Shown here piece after piece: positions 23,133 through 35,067 of a stretch of 64,000 nt of DNA (position 1 is its first letter; each line of letters starts with the position of its first letter). The notes beneath the pieces are model-generated. The model made no database searches. It was not told the origin of the DNA and saw nothing but the letters and a program-made list of their open reading frames with translations. Where the stretch lies: contig NC_092678.1 of assembly GCF_964355755.1 (NCBI RefSeq), positions 5,678,922-5,742,921 on the forward strand, in the 5' to 3' direction. The position numbers were made by a program, and so were the translations under genes. Source of the stretch: Antedon mediterranea. Taxonomy: Eukaryota > Echinodermata > Crinoidea > Comatulida > Antedonidae.

Positions 23133-23199
23133 GATGCTCTTCTTCAGAGCAAGTATGGGCCTTTGTTAGAATGGAGTGTTAAACAAACCTTACAACATT
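23133..23199 (+). pseudogene. Partial exon copy of the GlcNAc 2-epimerase gene
   Basis: About 67 bp match 51004-51070 in the 225-bp exon of the epimerase gene, including the run gttagaatggagtgtt, with several substitutions (gttaaacaa for gttgaacaa). The matching stops near the exon end, and no splice donor follows. It lies in the receptor array on the same strand as the parent gene. Confidence 0.8.
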
Positions 23200-23380
23200 A
23201 ACACAATGTAAACATGTAGAAGATGATATAGATGTTATTTATTTATCTCATAAACCTCTCAAAGAGCAAGCAAATATGTACAATAGTTAAAAAATACAAA
23301 AGACATAACTGTTTTAAAATATGAAAATCGTGAAGACAGATAATTCCTAATTCATTATTTAACATAACATAAGCCACAAG

Positions 23381-23694
23381 ATAAAGATGTATTGTCACCC
23401 TGAAAAAATATTTTTTTAAATTTTTTTTGTTGAATATGCCATTTTAATGTCACATAATAATTATCCACTTTTACCAAAAATTGGATCGGAAAAAAAATGT
23501 ATTTACCTGAAAAAAACTGTAATTTAAAGCCAAAAATGGTCAAATTGGCTGCCATCCAATGGTTTTTGGTGAAATTTAACCATTTATTTGGTATTTTATT
23601 AGTGAAAACATTTTTTTTTCTACGGAAGTGATTAACTTTATTAAAACTACAAAATAACATATTCAAAGTCTGATTTAATTAAAAATATCTTTAA
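23381..23694. mobile_element. MITE related to the TTAA element at 8286
   Basis: Starts ataaagatgtattgtcaccc and ends atatctttaa, the same family as 8286-8621 but more decayed. The equivalent site in the gene E flank (about 36893) goes from 'aagccacaag' directly to 'atagtatac', so the element is absent there. Confidence 0.65.
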
Positions 23695-24142
23695 CATAGT
23701 ATACATTTATTAAATAGGGTTGATATTTTTTATTCATATATTAAATAATTCAGATAAATAAAAAAGCAATGTAGTGCTAATTACAATATGGAATAGAATT
23801 TTTAAAAAAACAAATCTTAACTACAGTCTAAACTAAATACAATCAACTGTTATCTGGCATTTGTTCTGTCTAAACAAATTGTTCATAGTTATTTAATATA
23901 TGATTTTTATACAATGATTTAAAAGTATTGAAAGATTTTAACATTTGACAATTAAAATTTAAAAGTCTTGCTGACACTTAAGAAATATATTTATTAATGG
24001 CTACCATTATTATATAATCTGCAACAATTATTAGTATTATATGTTTTTAAAGTAAAATATATTTAGCATAGAAAGAATCTTTTACTTTCTACAGAACTTA
24101 TCAATTGTTTTATTTGGTGACTTTGGTTTTATTTATAGTTTA

Positions 24143-24418
24143 TTACACTCTATGTTCGCCTTCATTATGTCTTTGACCTCTTTGAATGTTTCTTATTTGA
24201 GGTTCAGGATTGGAAGAAAAGCAGCATAGCATACGCTTAAAACCATTTCTTAACTCGGTAATACGGCACCTATATACAATGAGATTTAAAGCAGAATTCA
24301 TCATCAGAAGTGGAAAAAAAATTGAATATAACATCTCACTAAATGTTTCATGATTAGTTGAAAAAATGTTAAATATCCCTAATAACTGGATTGGTATTAA
24401 ACACAATAGGCTAGTCAA
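24143..24418 (-). pseudogene. Truncated A-type receptor fragment (TM6-tail)
   Basis: Encodes about 90 residues from CLIPIQLL in TM6 through TM7 to the terminal NEGEHRV. NPIVYWW has become NLIVYRC and the C-x6-C pair is lost. The frame breaks off at the edge of the satellite block, which probably removed the 5' part. Its 3' flank (23700-24140) matches that of gene E (36900-37340). Confidence 0.8.
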
Positions 24419-24469
24419 TCTAGCATTTTGAGTGAAACAAATTGCAAACAGAGATTTTTTTTTTTTAAA

Positions 24470-26690
24470 TGGTTACATATGATAAGGTGATTATTTTTTG
24501 AGCATCACACCTCTGACACTCATCCCAAAGGTATGCAAATTAGCTTAAATATGCAAATTAGGGTGAAATTACAGGGTTACCATATCTTAAAAACTACTAA
24601 TCGTAGAGAGTTCATTTTTGCACAGTCTGGTTCAGAATTTTTTTATTTATATTTGCTCCGAGACATTTTACATAAAAATGTCCGGAAGTACCAAATTTTG
24701 ACCCTTGACCCCATTTCTCAATATTTACATAAATATGTGATTAAAATGTCTGTAGAGACTTTATTTTGGACTCAATGACTTGGATATTGTTTTTCAATAC
24801 CCACCATAGAACTGTATTATAATTCCTAAAATCACAACTTCGTCACGCACCTCGAAAGTATGCAAATTAGTAGTACAAGTAATATTAAATATGCAAATTA
24901 GGGAGTGAAATTACAGCGTTGCCATATCTCGAAAACCGCTAATGCTAGAGTGTTGATTTTTTCACTAAAATATTTAAAATGTATATATTTATATTTGCTG
25001 TAATGAGACATTTTACAAAAAAATGCCCGGAACTATGACATTTGACCCTCGACCCCATTTCTCAATATTGCATATATAATGAAAACTAAAATGTCTGTAG
25101 AGAGACTTTGTTTTGCCTTCAAATGACTCGGATACAGGTTTCTAATAGCCAACATAGGAATGTTTAGTAAATCTCAAAATCACACCTGTATCACTCACCT
25201 TCAAAGTATGCAAATTATTAGTACAAGTTACATGAAATATGCAAATTAGGGGGTGAAATTACAGGTTCCTATATGTATCGAAAACCGCTAAGGTAGAGAG
25301 TTGATTTTTTCAAAAACTTGTTCAGAATGTACATATTTATATTTGCTCTAATGAAACATTTTACGAAAAAATGACCGGAAATACAACAATTGACCCTTGA
25401 CCCTATTTATCAATGTTTGCATACATAATGCGACTAAAATGTCTAGATAATTTTTTTGGACTCAAATGACTCGGATACAGTTTTCCTATCGTCAGCATAG
25501 GACCTCTTTGTAATTCCCAAAATCACATCTTTGTCACATACCTTGAAAGTATGCAAATTATTAGTACAAGTTACATGAAATATGCAAATTAGGGGTGAAA
25601 TTACAGTCTTCCCATATCTCGAAAACCATTAATGCTAGAGAGTTGATTTGAATTCAGAGTTGATTCAGAATGTACATATTTATATTCGCTGTAATGAAAC
25701 ATTTTACGCAAAAATTGTCTTGATTGAATTATGACATTTGACCATTGACCCTATTTCTCAATATTTTCATATAATTCAACTAAAATATCTTTATAGAACT
25801 GTTAGTAATTCTCAAAATCACACCTTTGTTACTTCCTTAGAAAATATGCAAATTAGTAGTACAAGAGGTGAAAGTTTCCGTATCTCTATCAGTCATTAGC
25901 GTTTTTCGAGATACATAAGGCTGTAATTTGCATATTTCATATAACTTGTACTAATAATTTGCATACTTTCGAGTTGCTTGACTTTTGGAATTACTAAACG
26001 ATCCTATACTGGCTATATAAAACCTGTATCCAAGTCATTTGAGGCCAAAACAAAGTCTGTACATACATTTTAGTTGCATTATATGCAAATATTGAGAAAT
26101 AGGTTCGAGGGTCAAATGTCATACTTTCGATAATTTTTTTTTTTCAATAATGACCCAGATACAGGTTTTCTATAGCCAGCATAGAACTGTTTAGTAATTC
26201 TCAAAATCACACCTCTGTTACTTCGCTTGAAAGTATGCAAATCAGTAGTACAAGAAAGTTGCCATATCTCTCTCTCTCGGTCATTAGCGTTTTCGAGATA
26301 CATAAGGCAATTCACTGTAATTTGCATATTTCATATAGCCTGTACTACTAATTTGCATACTTTCGAGGTGCTTGACTTATACTGGCTACATAAAACCTGT
26401 ATCCGAGTCATTTGAGGCAAAGTCTGTACATACATTTTAGTTGCATTATATGCAAATATTGAGAAATAATAATAATAATATCCTGGATTTATATAGCGCC
26501 TTATGTTGTGAAACCTCTAAGTGCTGTACATAAACTAATACGAAAAAAGGGAATTCCAACCATGCCAAAACGAAGGCGTGATTTTGATTTTGGGAATTAC
26601 AAAGCGGTCCTATGCTGACTATAGGAAACATGTATCCGAGTTATTTGAGTCCAAAACAAAGTCTCTACAGAAATTTTAGTCGCATTAGGT
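24470..26690. repeat. Satellite of ~300-350 bp monomers carrying paired ATGCAAAT
   Basis: The word tatgcaaatta starts at 24532, 24859, 25207, 25550 and 25845 (spacings 327, 348, 343, 295), each followed about 30 bp later by a second atgcaaatta, then 'gtgaaattaca' and 'gaaaaccgctaa'-like text. From about 25890 the block changes: inverted and direct pieces alternate, with reversed copies near 25930 and 26320. Monomers are clearly diverged. It separates modules 2 and 3. Confidence 0.85.
26470..26560 (+). repeat. Short dispersed element 'ggatttatatagcgcctta'
   Basis: The text runs from an (aat)n stretch into ggatttatatagcgcctta and then 'aagtgctgtacataa'. This recalls a widespread short repeat of marine invertebrate genomes; a decayed relative may lie near 55080. 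It is inserted in the satellite block. Confidence 0.4.
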
Positions 26691-26754
26691 AAGACATTTT
26701 TACCCCAATTGACTCATTCTTCACCTCATTTAGATCAACAATAATGACAAATTG

Positions 26755-27111
26755 TCAGTAGGAGCGTGAAATATTATTCATACATCCATCATAAACATTT
26801 AGAGTAAAAAAGTGAGCAAAGTAGATTACAGAGCTTATTATTAAATTACCTACAAAGAACAGTAAAAAAGAAATCTCAACTACAGCGTAAACTAATACCA
26901 ACAACTGTGATATGCCATTTATGTACAAAAAATATTCATAATTTGATGGTTTAATGGTTTTTAATTTGTATAGCGCAAAATACAAATAGTCTCTATGATA
27001 ATGTTGATAGAATTCTTTAAAAGTATTGAAACTTTCATAATTCATATTCAATGTATTTTTGACACAAAGAAAGTATAATATACTTAGAATAGAAACCAGT
27101 TTAATCATCAT
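26755..27111 (-). CDS. Small open frame 3' of A3, twin of 15705-16049
   Basis: A 118-aa frame identical or nearly so to the one behind A2, extended by four residues (MMIK) at the start. It shares the doubts noted there: its conservation only reflects a recent duplication. Confidence 0.2.
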   Translation of the reverse strand: MMIKLVSILSILYFLCVKNTLNMNYESFNTFKEFYQHYHRDYLYFALYKLKTIKPSNYEYFLYINGISQLLVLVYAVVEISFLLFFVGNLIISSVIYFAHFFTLNVYDGCMNNISRSY

Positions 27112-27543
27112 TTCATGTTTCTTTCACAGCACTTACAAATTGTTTGATTTACTGACATTGATTATTTATTACAGTACACTAAATTCTTTTTGAAAAAATT
27201 AGCGAAACTAACCTACCCCCTTGACTGTTTCACTAAGAAACAAATTTTAACTGCCCTCTTAAACTAAATACAATCAACTGTTATCTGGCACTTGTTCTGT
27301 GTAAACAAATTGTTCATAGTTTTATAATAATATATGATTTTTATACAAACAGATTTAAAAGTATTGAAAGATTTTAACAAGTTGTAATTTTGTCTTGCTG
27401 ACACTTAAGAAATATATTTACTATATGTTACATCCAGTTTTAGAAATTACTAATATAATATATGTATTTATAGAAAGCATCATTAACTTTTACAGAACTT
27501 ATCAATTGTTTTAGTTGGTGACTTTGGTTTTATTTCTAGTTTA

Positions 27544-29818
27544 TTACACTCTATGTTCGCCTTCATTATGTCTTTGACCTCTTTGAATGTTTCTTATTTG
27601 AGGTTCAAGATTGGAAGCAAAACAACCTAGCATGCGCTTAAAACCATTTCTTAACTCGGTAATACGCCACCAATATACAATGGGATTTAAAGCAGAATTC
27701 ATCATCAGAAGCGGTAAACAAATCTGATAGAAAGAGTATGCAAATGAGTCACAATGAGTTGATGTAATATAGCATATTGTCAATATCTGGGTTGGGAGTA
27801 AGCAGAAAAACAATGAAAAAAGTAGAATACTAAATGTAATAAATACTGATCGTAATCTGGCCTGTCTAGCAGATCTAGCAGAAGCTGATGCAATTTGGTT
27901 AGTTTTACGTTTTAAAGTAATGTAAATAGAAATATAAACAAATCCTATAATAATTGTCAAAGTAAAACTCAAAAAGTACACAGGTAATAGATTGTATATG
28001 TCAAAAAATATAAAGAAAAACAATACTAAAACTGTTGTTAAAATCCATAAAAAAGTACACACTATTGCCAATTTCTTTTTTGTAACAAATTGTTGGTATT
28101 TTATTGGAACAGCAATAGCTATAAAACGTTCAATACTCACGGCAAGAACAAATAATAATGAACAATTCATTATTAATAGCCCAACAGTTACAGTTACACC
28201 AACTGAATTAAAATACCTTATTATCATAAACAATAAAGTAAAAAGACAACTTAGTATGTCAGCAACTGCCAAGTTGACAAGCAAAACATTTGGTTTCTTT
28301 CTTAGTTGATGATAACAGCAGACAACCAAAATAACAAACATGTTTTCCAATATTCCTGCAACCATAATTATACATGTGAGATAACCACTGACCGGATGTA
28401 TTGTTAAATTCATTGTAAAATTATAATAATAGTAATAATCTATATATAAATTATGGTTAATTCTGACATAGGCGAGCACAATGCAAAAACTTCTCTACAA
28501 ATCTCCGCCTTGGATACCTACCTTATCTATCCGAGATGTACCGCGAAACGTAGATTTGATAACATTAGTGTGCACGCCGACGCTATTGTTCCATATTTAT
28601 ATCTTAGGAAGATATTATAAAGAGTTTTTTAACAACATTTATGATTTCAACATTGGATTTTCCTCTCAATTTCAATTCTTCCCGGTCAAAGTAATTTCCG
28701 GGTTTAAGATAAGTTCACCTTAGTTTCAAATATTTTCTCTCTTTTATACACAAGGGAGCAGTTAAAATAATAGATTTGACCCTAAAGGTGACTGGAAACA
28801 GGCACTTTCCATCAATCAATACAGTGTCCCTTTGGAAGACGAAAAAAAAATTGGCCATTAATCATAGCCATTTCAGTTTTTTGTTTATTTTAAAACATAC
28901 CACACTGTGTGAAGGTACAGTAGTTAAATAATAGGAATTATACTGCAAATTAATAAAGATCAAATGAAATATACGCCATAAAGAATCAGAATATATTGTG
29001 GGGAATAGTATTATAAAATTACATAGGGAGATTTGATAAGACATTTTTCGAGTGAAATCCCGATAGCTGAGTTTTATTGAGTAAGCTTGCAGGAATAACT
29101 GTAGGTCCTGTGTCCCGTTAGGACCGAGATGTCTGCCCATGTTGCAAGCCGTAATGTCTTCTTTCTTGGGCCCACTCTGTCATGGCAGTTAGTTTCAAAA
29201 GATGATTAAATTAAATAATGTATTAATTATTAGGATGGTATTCATTTGAATAAACGCCTCTCCAATAAAACATCACTGTGAATAATAACCCCCCCTCCCC
29301 CCCCCCCCCCAACCCAACTATCTAATAAACGTCCATCCACATATTTATAATAACACAATTATACTATTTGTAGTAGAATTCACCGCACTGTTATCTGCAA
29401 TTTACCAAGCATTTGTTATTCTTTTTTACCACTTTTCATATCTATGAGAGGATTTCATTTGATTATAAATGTTACCATATTATTAGAACTAAAAAATTTA
29501 ACATATATCCCTCGAATAAGCACCTCCCTCAAATGACCTCCGCCTCCCCAAAGGGCCCTACCAAACAATAAAAACTATACTTTAAAATGTTATTAATCAT
29601 TTAAAACACTGTGAAACAAAGTAGTTTAGTTTTACGAATGTCAAGCATTTTCAATAATGGTAACCGACAGAAAATGTATAAGGAGAACATTATCATTCCG
29701 AGAACCATCGTCTACACTTCTAGAGGGGGAGCGAGCGAAGCGAGCTCACCCTCTAGTAATAATAATAATCCAATGAAATACTGTAGTAATCCAAACTATT
29801 GATATCTTCTTTATCCAT
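27544..29818 (-). pseudogene. Class A GPCR, receptor A3, split by a Helitron
   Basis: The 3' part (27544-28438) is open and almost identical to A2 from the tyrosine run to the NEGEHRV end. The 5' part (29757-29818) keeps the ATG (MDKEDINS) and the start of the tyrosine run. Between them sits a 1318-bp Helitron. The two parts add up to 957 bp, the length of A2, so nothing was lost at the target. Within the Helitron a chance in-frame ATG at 28479 could give a 311-aa protein with a different N-terminus and all seven helices. The acceptor (ends 29882) and the donor (30132) are intact. Whether any product is made is unknown. Confidence 0.85.
28439..29756 (+). mobile_element. Non-autonomous Helitron, 1318 bp
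   Basis: Begins with TC (tctatatataaatt), ends with CTAG, and lies exactly between A and T of an (aat)n tract; the empty site survives in A2. The 3' end is a 13-bp stem (ctagagggggagc with gctcaccctctag) with the loop gagcgaagcga. No target duplication. It carries a reversed copy of the 'tttattcgagg' repeat (about 29240-29600) and a C-homopolymer near 29290. No Rep/helicase frame was seen. It shares both ends with the element at 39368-40804. Confidence 0.9.
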
Positions 29819-31369
29819 TTTTGATGGTTTTTGCAGAATTGGTAAAATAAAAAATTTAAGGCATCAACAAACTCATCAGCCCTGTAAGAAAATGTAAATT
29901 AAATAAAAGAATATCACTTAATTTTTTTTTTTTTTTTCACTTAAAAAATATTTAATAGTAAAGTAGGTATAAGTATAAATACAATTAATTAGACTAACAC
30001 AACAAAAATATTCAATCTTCTATCAAATAAAGTTAAAATTTAGTCAATTCAATAAAATGCTGTCATACCAATTGTTTACAATAGATTATAATTCAAAATA
30101 TTTGTTTGTTAGTTTGTAAATAGTTTGGCTACCCTTTTGCAAAGTCTTCCGCTATTTATTTTCCCATTTGAAAGGAAAACTCTTTAAAACTGTCTTCAGG
30201 CAGACAATACAAATATTATAGTTAGATAGTTAGAATTATATTTCCTGGAATGTTCTTAATTCTAAAGCATATAATCTACTCTGGCAAAATTGTGTTTGGA
30301 ATCTTTGATGTTGCAACTGTTTAGGTGAAGTTTGTGTTACTGGGGACAGTCCAATGACAAGCCATTTTAACAAACAAAAAACACTATTCTTTCTTGCCAC
30401 AATTCGATATTCAAAATTTAAACTTGACCTGACATGGTTCCATGAAATCTTTATATGGAAGTAGTAATGTGGATTTAAAAAAAAAATGAATTCTAATATT
30501 TACCACAAAATGGTTTTTCACAGAATTGAGTGGTTTTACAATACTTGATATTGTACTAATTCTGAATAGTCACTCCACCTCTTTGCTTTCCTTCCTTATA
30601 CTCTTATAACAAATTGAATACACATTTGTTAATTGATACTAAATTGAATAAGGTTTATGTAGTTGTAATTGTGTTTTTGCTTCTGTTATTGGTGCATTTG
30701 AAGTTTTGTTTGTGTTCTTGGTTTTAATGATTCTTCCATGTTGTTGAAGCAAAATGCTTTTCTATTTGTCAAAGGTCAAATGCCTAGCCAGTACCATTTC
30801 ATGAGATAAATTTCTGAATCACCATAAAATCAGATTACAAATGCTATTTATTTATTTTATTTCATAAACCCCTTGAAGAACAAGCAAAATTGAACATTAC
30901 AAAATGATAAAATAGTTATTAGATAATAATAGAAAAATAATCTATAATTTACACTATAACAGATTTCATGATAAACAGTAATTTAAATTGAAAATTAAGT
31001 TTAATAAACGAGGAATTGACTTAACAAACATTTGTATAAAATTTAATGGTTGAACCAATGCTGGTACCTTTTTATTATTGTAAGGACAAGCAACATGTAT
31101 GTACAATGGTTAAACAATACAAAATGAGCAAATACAATAGTTAATAATAAATAGAAAGATAGTCTATAATTAATACTGTTAATAAATAATTTACACTATC
31201 ACAGATTCCATGATAAAAAAAAATTTTAGAATAGGATTTTAACAGGCAAATTTGTATAGAATTAAATTATTGAACCAATGCTAGCACCTAAAAAATATTT
31301 AAACTGGCTATCATTTCTAATAATGTTCTAAATTGTTCCGTTTAGTGTCTTTGATTTATTTCCAGTCTA

Positions 31370-32254
31370 TTACACTCTTTGTTCATCTTCATGACCTCCT
31401 TGACCTCTTGGAATGTTTCTTATTTGAGGTTCAGGATTGGAACCAAAGCAGCATAGAGCACGCTTAAAACCATTTCTTAACTCTGGAATACGCCACCAAT
31501 ATACAATGGGATTTAAAGCAGAATTCATCATCAGAAGCGGAAACAAAATCTGATAAAAATTCTTAAGGGAGTCACAGTGACTTAAAAAAATAAAACATAT
31601 GGATAATAAGTGGGTTGGTATCAAACAGAAAAACAGTGGAAAAAGTAGAATACTAAATGTAATAAATACTGATTGTAATCTGGCCTGTCTAGCAGATCTA
31701 GCAGTAGCTGATGCGAGTTGGTTAGTTTTACGTTTTAAAATAATGTACATAGAAATATAAACAAATGCAACTATTGTGATCAAAGTAAAACTCAGACCAA
31801 ATACATAAATATATGACAAACAATTGAATACTGTTATTATCCATAAGGAAATACAAGATTTTGCCAATCTCTTTTTTGTAACAATGTTTTGGTATTTTAA
31901 TGGAGCAGCAATAGCTATGAAACGTTCAATACTCACTGCAAAAACAAATAATAGTGAAGAAGTCATCATTGATGCCCCTATAAATACCACCAAACCAATT
32001 GAAGAAAAAGACAAAACAGAAAATAGAATCATGAACAAAAAGATAGAAAGACAAGTTAGTAAGTCAGCAACTGCCAAGTTGACAAGCAAAACGTTTGATT
32101 TCTTTCTTAGTTGATGATTGCAGCAGACAACCAATATAACAAACAGGTTTTCCAATATTCCTCCACCCGTAATGATAATAGTGAGAAAAGAACTGATTGG
32201 ATGTATCTTTGTAAAAGTTAAGTCTACTATCTTTGAAATCCATGTAATATTCAT
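31370..32254 (-). CDS. Class A GPCR, receptor B3 (294 aa)
   Basis: Intact. It is a mosaic of the other two: LSIFLF in TM2 and SATARS in ICL3 as in B1, VAF in TM5 as in B2. The leader before the start carries the B1-type cttagtta. The acceptor lies at 32313 and the donor at 32500, a 188-bp intron. It is the only working gene of module 3. Confidence 0.9.
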   Translation of the reverse strand: MNITWISKIVDLTFTKIHPISSFLTIIITGGGILENLFVILVVCCNHQLRKKSNVLLVNLAVADLLTCLSIFLFMILFSVLSFSSIGLVVFIGASMMTSSLLFVFAVSIERFIAIAAPLKYQNIVTKKRLAKSCISLWIITVFNCLSYIYVFGLSFTLITIVAFVYISMYIILKRKTNQLASATARSARQARLQSVFITFSILLFPLFFCLIPTHLLSICFIFLSHCDSLKNFYQILFPLLMMNSALNPIVYWWRIPELRNGFKRALCCFGSNPEPQIRNIPRGQGGHEDEQRV

Positions 32255-33542
32255 TCTTAGTTAGTTTCAGCAAAGTAGTTTGATGTAAGTATAGTTTACT
32301 GAACTCGCATATCTGTAAGAAAATTTATAATTCAACTAAAAATAACATTACATTTTTTTGTACATGGTCATAAGAAATAACATAGATTCTATATTTTTGT
32401 TTTCCACCTACTGTTTACCATTACTGCTCATCTGCCTAAGTTGGCCTTTATAGATCATTTTTTCTTGAAAATAAAGAAATTTACATGCTCATAAGCTTAC
32501 CAATGATAAGTTGGCTAGATCCAAATGTTGATAAAAACACAATTTTTTCCAGTTTCACCATAAAGTTCTTAAGTGACTTTTTAAAAAGACTCCCAATGCT
32601 TATATATATTGTAGCGCAGCGAATAACTTCATGGTAAAAACTGTGTTGCCGATGCTGTTACTGTTAACAAACTAATTCATCTACTATAGCAATATTATAG
32701 AATCACATTTCCTATAATGTTACAATTTCTAGCATTCAATTACTGCCATTATAGTTTATTGGCGATTGTATGTATTAGATAATGTGTACCAGCAAGTATA
32801 TAAGATAAGACACTAGCAATAAAAATGTCTAAAAAGTTGATGATGTTATTAAGTTTTATTTATATTTCATAAATTTCCTGAACAACAGGCCAAATATACA
32901 ATATTTTGATAAAAATATATAATAATAATATTGTCTATTTTATATCATTAATAAAGTAATAACAACTTTACACTAGACAAATTCCATGATATAAACATGA
33001 CTTTGACAAACAGTTTAAATGATTTAATATTAAACAAAACGTTTTCACCAATTTTTACCCCAATTGACTCATTTAGATCAACAATAATGACAAATTGTCA
33101 GTAGGAGAGTGAACTATTATTCATACAAAAGTGAATAATATTAAATGTACAGAAAAAGGTGAGCAAAGTGGATAAACAGAGGTTATTTTATTAAAGTACC
33201 TACAAAGCACAGATATGAGTATAAAATGAAAAAGCAATCTTAACTACAGCCTAAACGAATACCTATTGTGATATGCCATTTATGTACAAAAATTATTCAT
33301 AATTTGATGATAAATAATTTTGATAGAATGCTTTACAAGTATTGAAACTTTAATAATTCATGTTCAAGTGTCTTTTTGACACAAAGAAATATGTACATTT
33401 GCTACCATTATACTTACAGTCTATTTATTAGTATTATATAAAGTAAAATATAGTTAGCCATAGTTCAATCATATTTAAAGTTTCTTTCATAGCACTGTTT
33501 GATTTACTGACATTATTATGTGAATGTATTATTTCTAATATA

Positions 33543-35067
33543 TTACACTCTTTGTTCTTCTACATTAGATCTTTGACTTACACTAATGGTTCTTATTTGA
33601 GGTTCAGGATTTGAAGTAAACCAGCATAGCATACCCTTAAATCCATTTCTTAAATCGGAAATACGCCACCAATATACAATAGGATTTAAAGCTGAATTCA
33701 GCATCAGAAGCGGTAAAAAAATCTGATATAAAAACTCTGCAAACGAGTCACAATGAGTTGATCTAATATAACATATCGATAGTAATTGGGTTGGTATCAA
33801 ACAGAAAAACAGTGAAAAAAGTAGAATACTAAATGTGATAAATACTGATCGTAATCTGGCCTGTCTAGCAGATCTAGCAGTAGCTGATGCGAGTTGGTTA
33901 GTTTTACGTTTTAAAATAATGTACATAGAAATATTAACAACTCCAACAATGGTTGTCAGTATAAAACTTACAGCTAACACAGCAATGAAGAGAATAAATC
34001 CGGGGACTTTACTGCCAAAAATTTAAATTAAGCATAAAACTATTAATGTCCAAACAAAAGTACATACTATTGCCAATTTCTTTTTCGTAACCAGGTTTTG
34101 GTATTTTAATGAAGCAGTAATAGCTAGAAAACGATCAATACTCACAGAAAGAACAAACAACAATGAACAATTCATAATTAATATCCCCAAAAATACAAAA
34201 GTATCATCTACATATGAATGAATATGAAATGCTATAATAATAGAGAGGTTTCGCAATCTTACGAATACGATAACGAAAACGGATACGTCACGCACACGTA
34301 TTCGTTTTTCGTAAGCCAGTAAAAATCTGTTTCACATGGCAACGAAATATTGAGGGCGCCGTCCAAAATATGACTGCGGTAAATCTGAGCGAACCGCAGA
34401 TACGTGTTGCTTGGTACTTGGCTGCCTAGGCCTAGCGTAACATCAAAGCGAGTGAGGACTTTAAAAACTGCTATTTATCAAAATTGACCTGGCATTTTAA
34501 TCTATAATTATATTATAATCATGAATCATTCCTGATTCAAATGCAAAATGTGCAAAATAGATCAAAAACTATACTCGTTTTGTAGTTACGAATATGACTG
34601 GTGATATTCGTCAACACAAATACGCTTACGACTATGAAATGGGGATCTGCTCAAAAGTTTCACAAATGTGTGACGTATCCGCAATATATCAGCAACGGCC
34701 AAGTTAACAAGCAAAACATTTGATTTCTTTCTTAGTTGATGATTGCAGCAGACAACCAAAATAACCAACAGGTTTTCCAATATTCCTGCAGCCATAATGA
34801 TATATGTGAGATAAACACTGATTGGACTTATTAATGTAAAATAAGTCATAATACTTCATTGGTTTGTAGTAATCAAAGCAATTAAAATCTGTTGTATTTT
34901 GGATATCTGTAAGAAAAATTGTTTTTATATATTTTTTTTCTTACAATTGTCAAGTAGTTACAAATTAGTAATGGGTAAACTAAGAAAATAACTAGCTATC
35001 CTCAATCGTAAAAAAAAAAAAAAAACACTACTAATAATATTAATGATTATTATTATTATTTATCCAT
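33543..35067 (-). pseudogene. Class A GPCR, receptor C3, multiply disabled
   Basis: Three pieces remain: 34683-34906 (N-tail to TM2), about 34023-34240 (TM2-TM4) and 33543-33980 (TM5 to tail). A 440-bp insertion splits TM2, and a frameshift near 34020 (one extra base in an A/T run) separates the other two. The splice donor after the ATGG at 35064-35067 has changed from GT to AT. In contrast its tail is complete and ends VEEQRV, without the early stop shared by C1 and C2. Confidence 0.85.
34241..34682. mobile_element. MITE-like insertion in C3
   Basis: Replaces about 22 bp of C-type coding sequence. It is richer in CpG than its surroundings. It opens with a hairpin-forming stretch (ttacgaatacg ... 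cgtattcgtttttcgtaa), and cggatacgtcac near the left end recurs inverted at the right end. Exact termini and TSD could not be fixed. Confidence 0.55.

Noticed and set aside
24470-26690. CRISPR-like spaced repeats
   Set aside because: Units are long, diverged and partly inverted, with no short identical repeats separated by unique spacers; the genome is eukaryotic.
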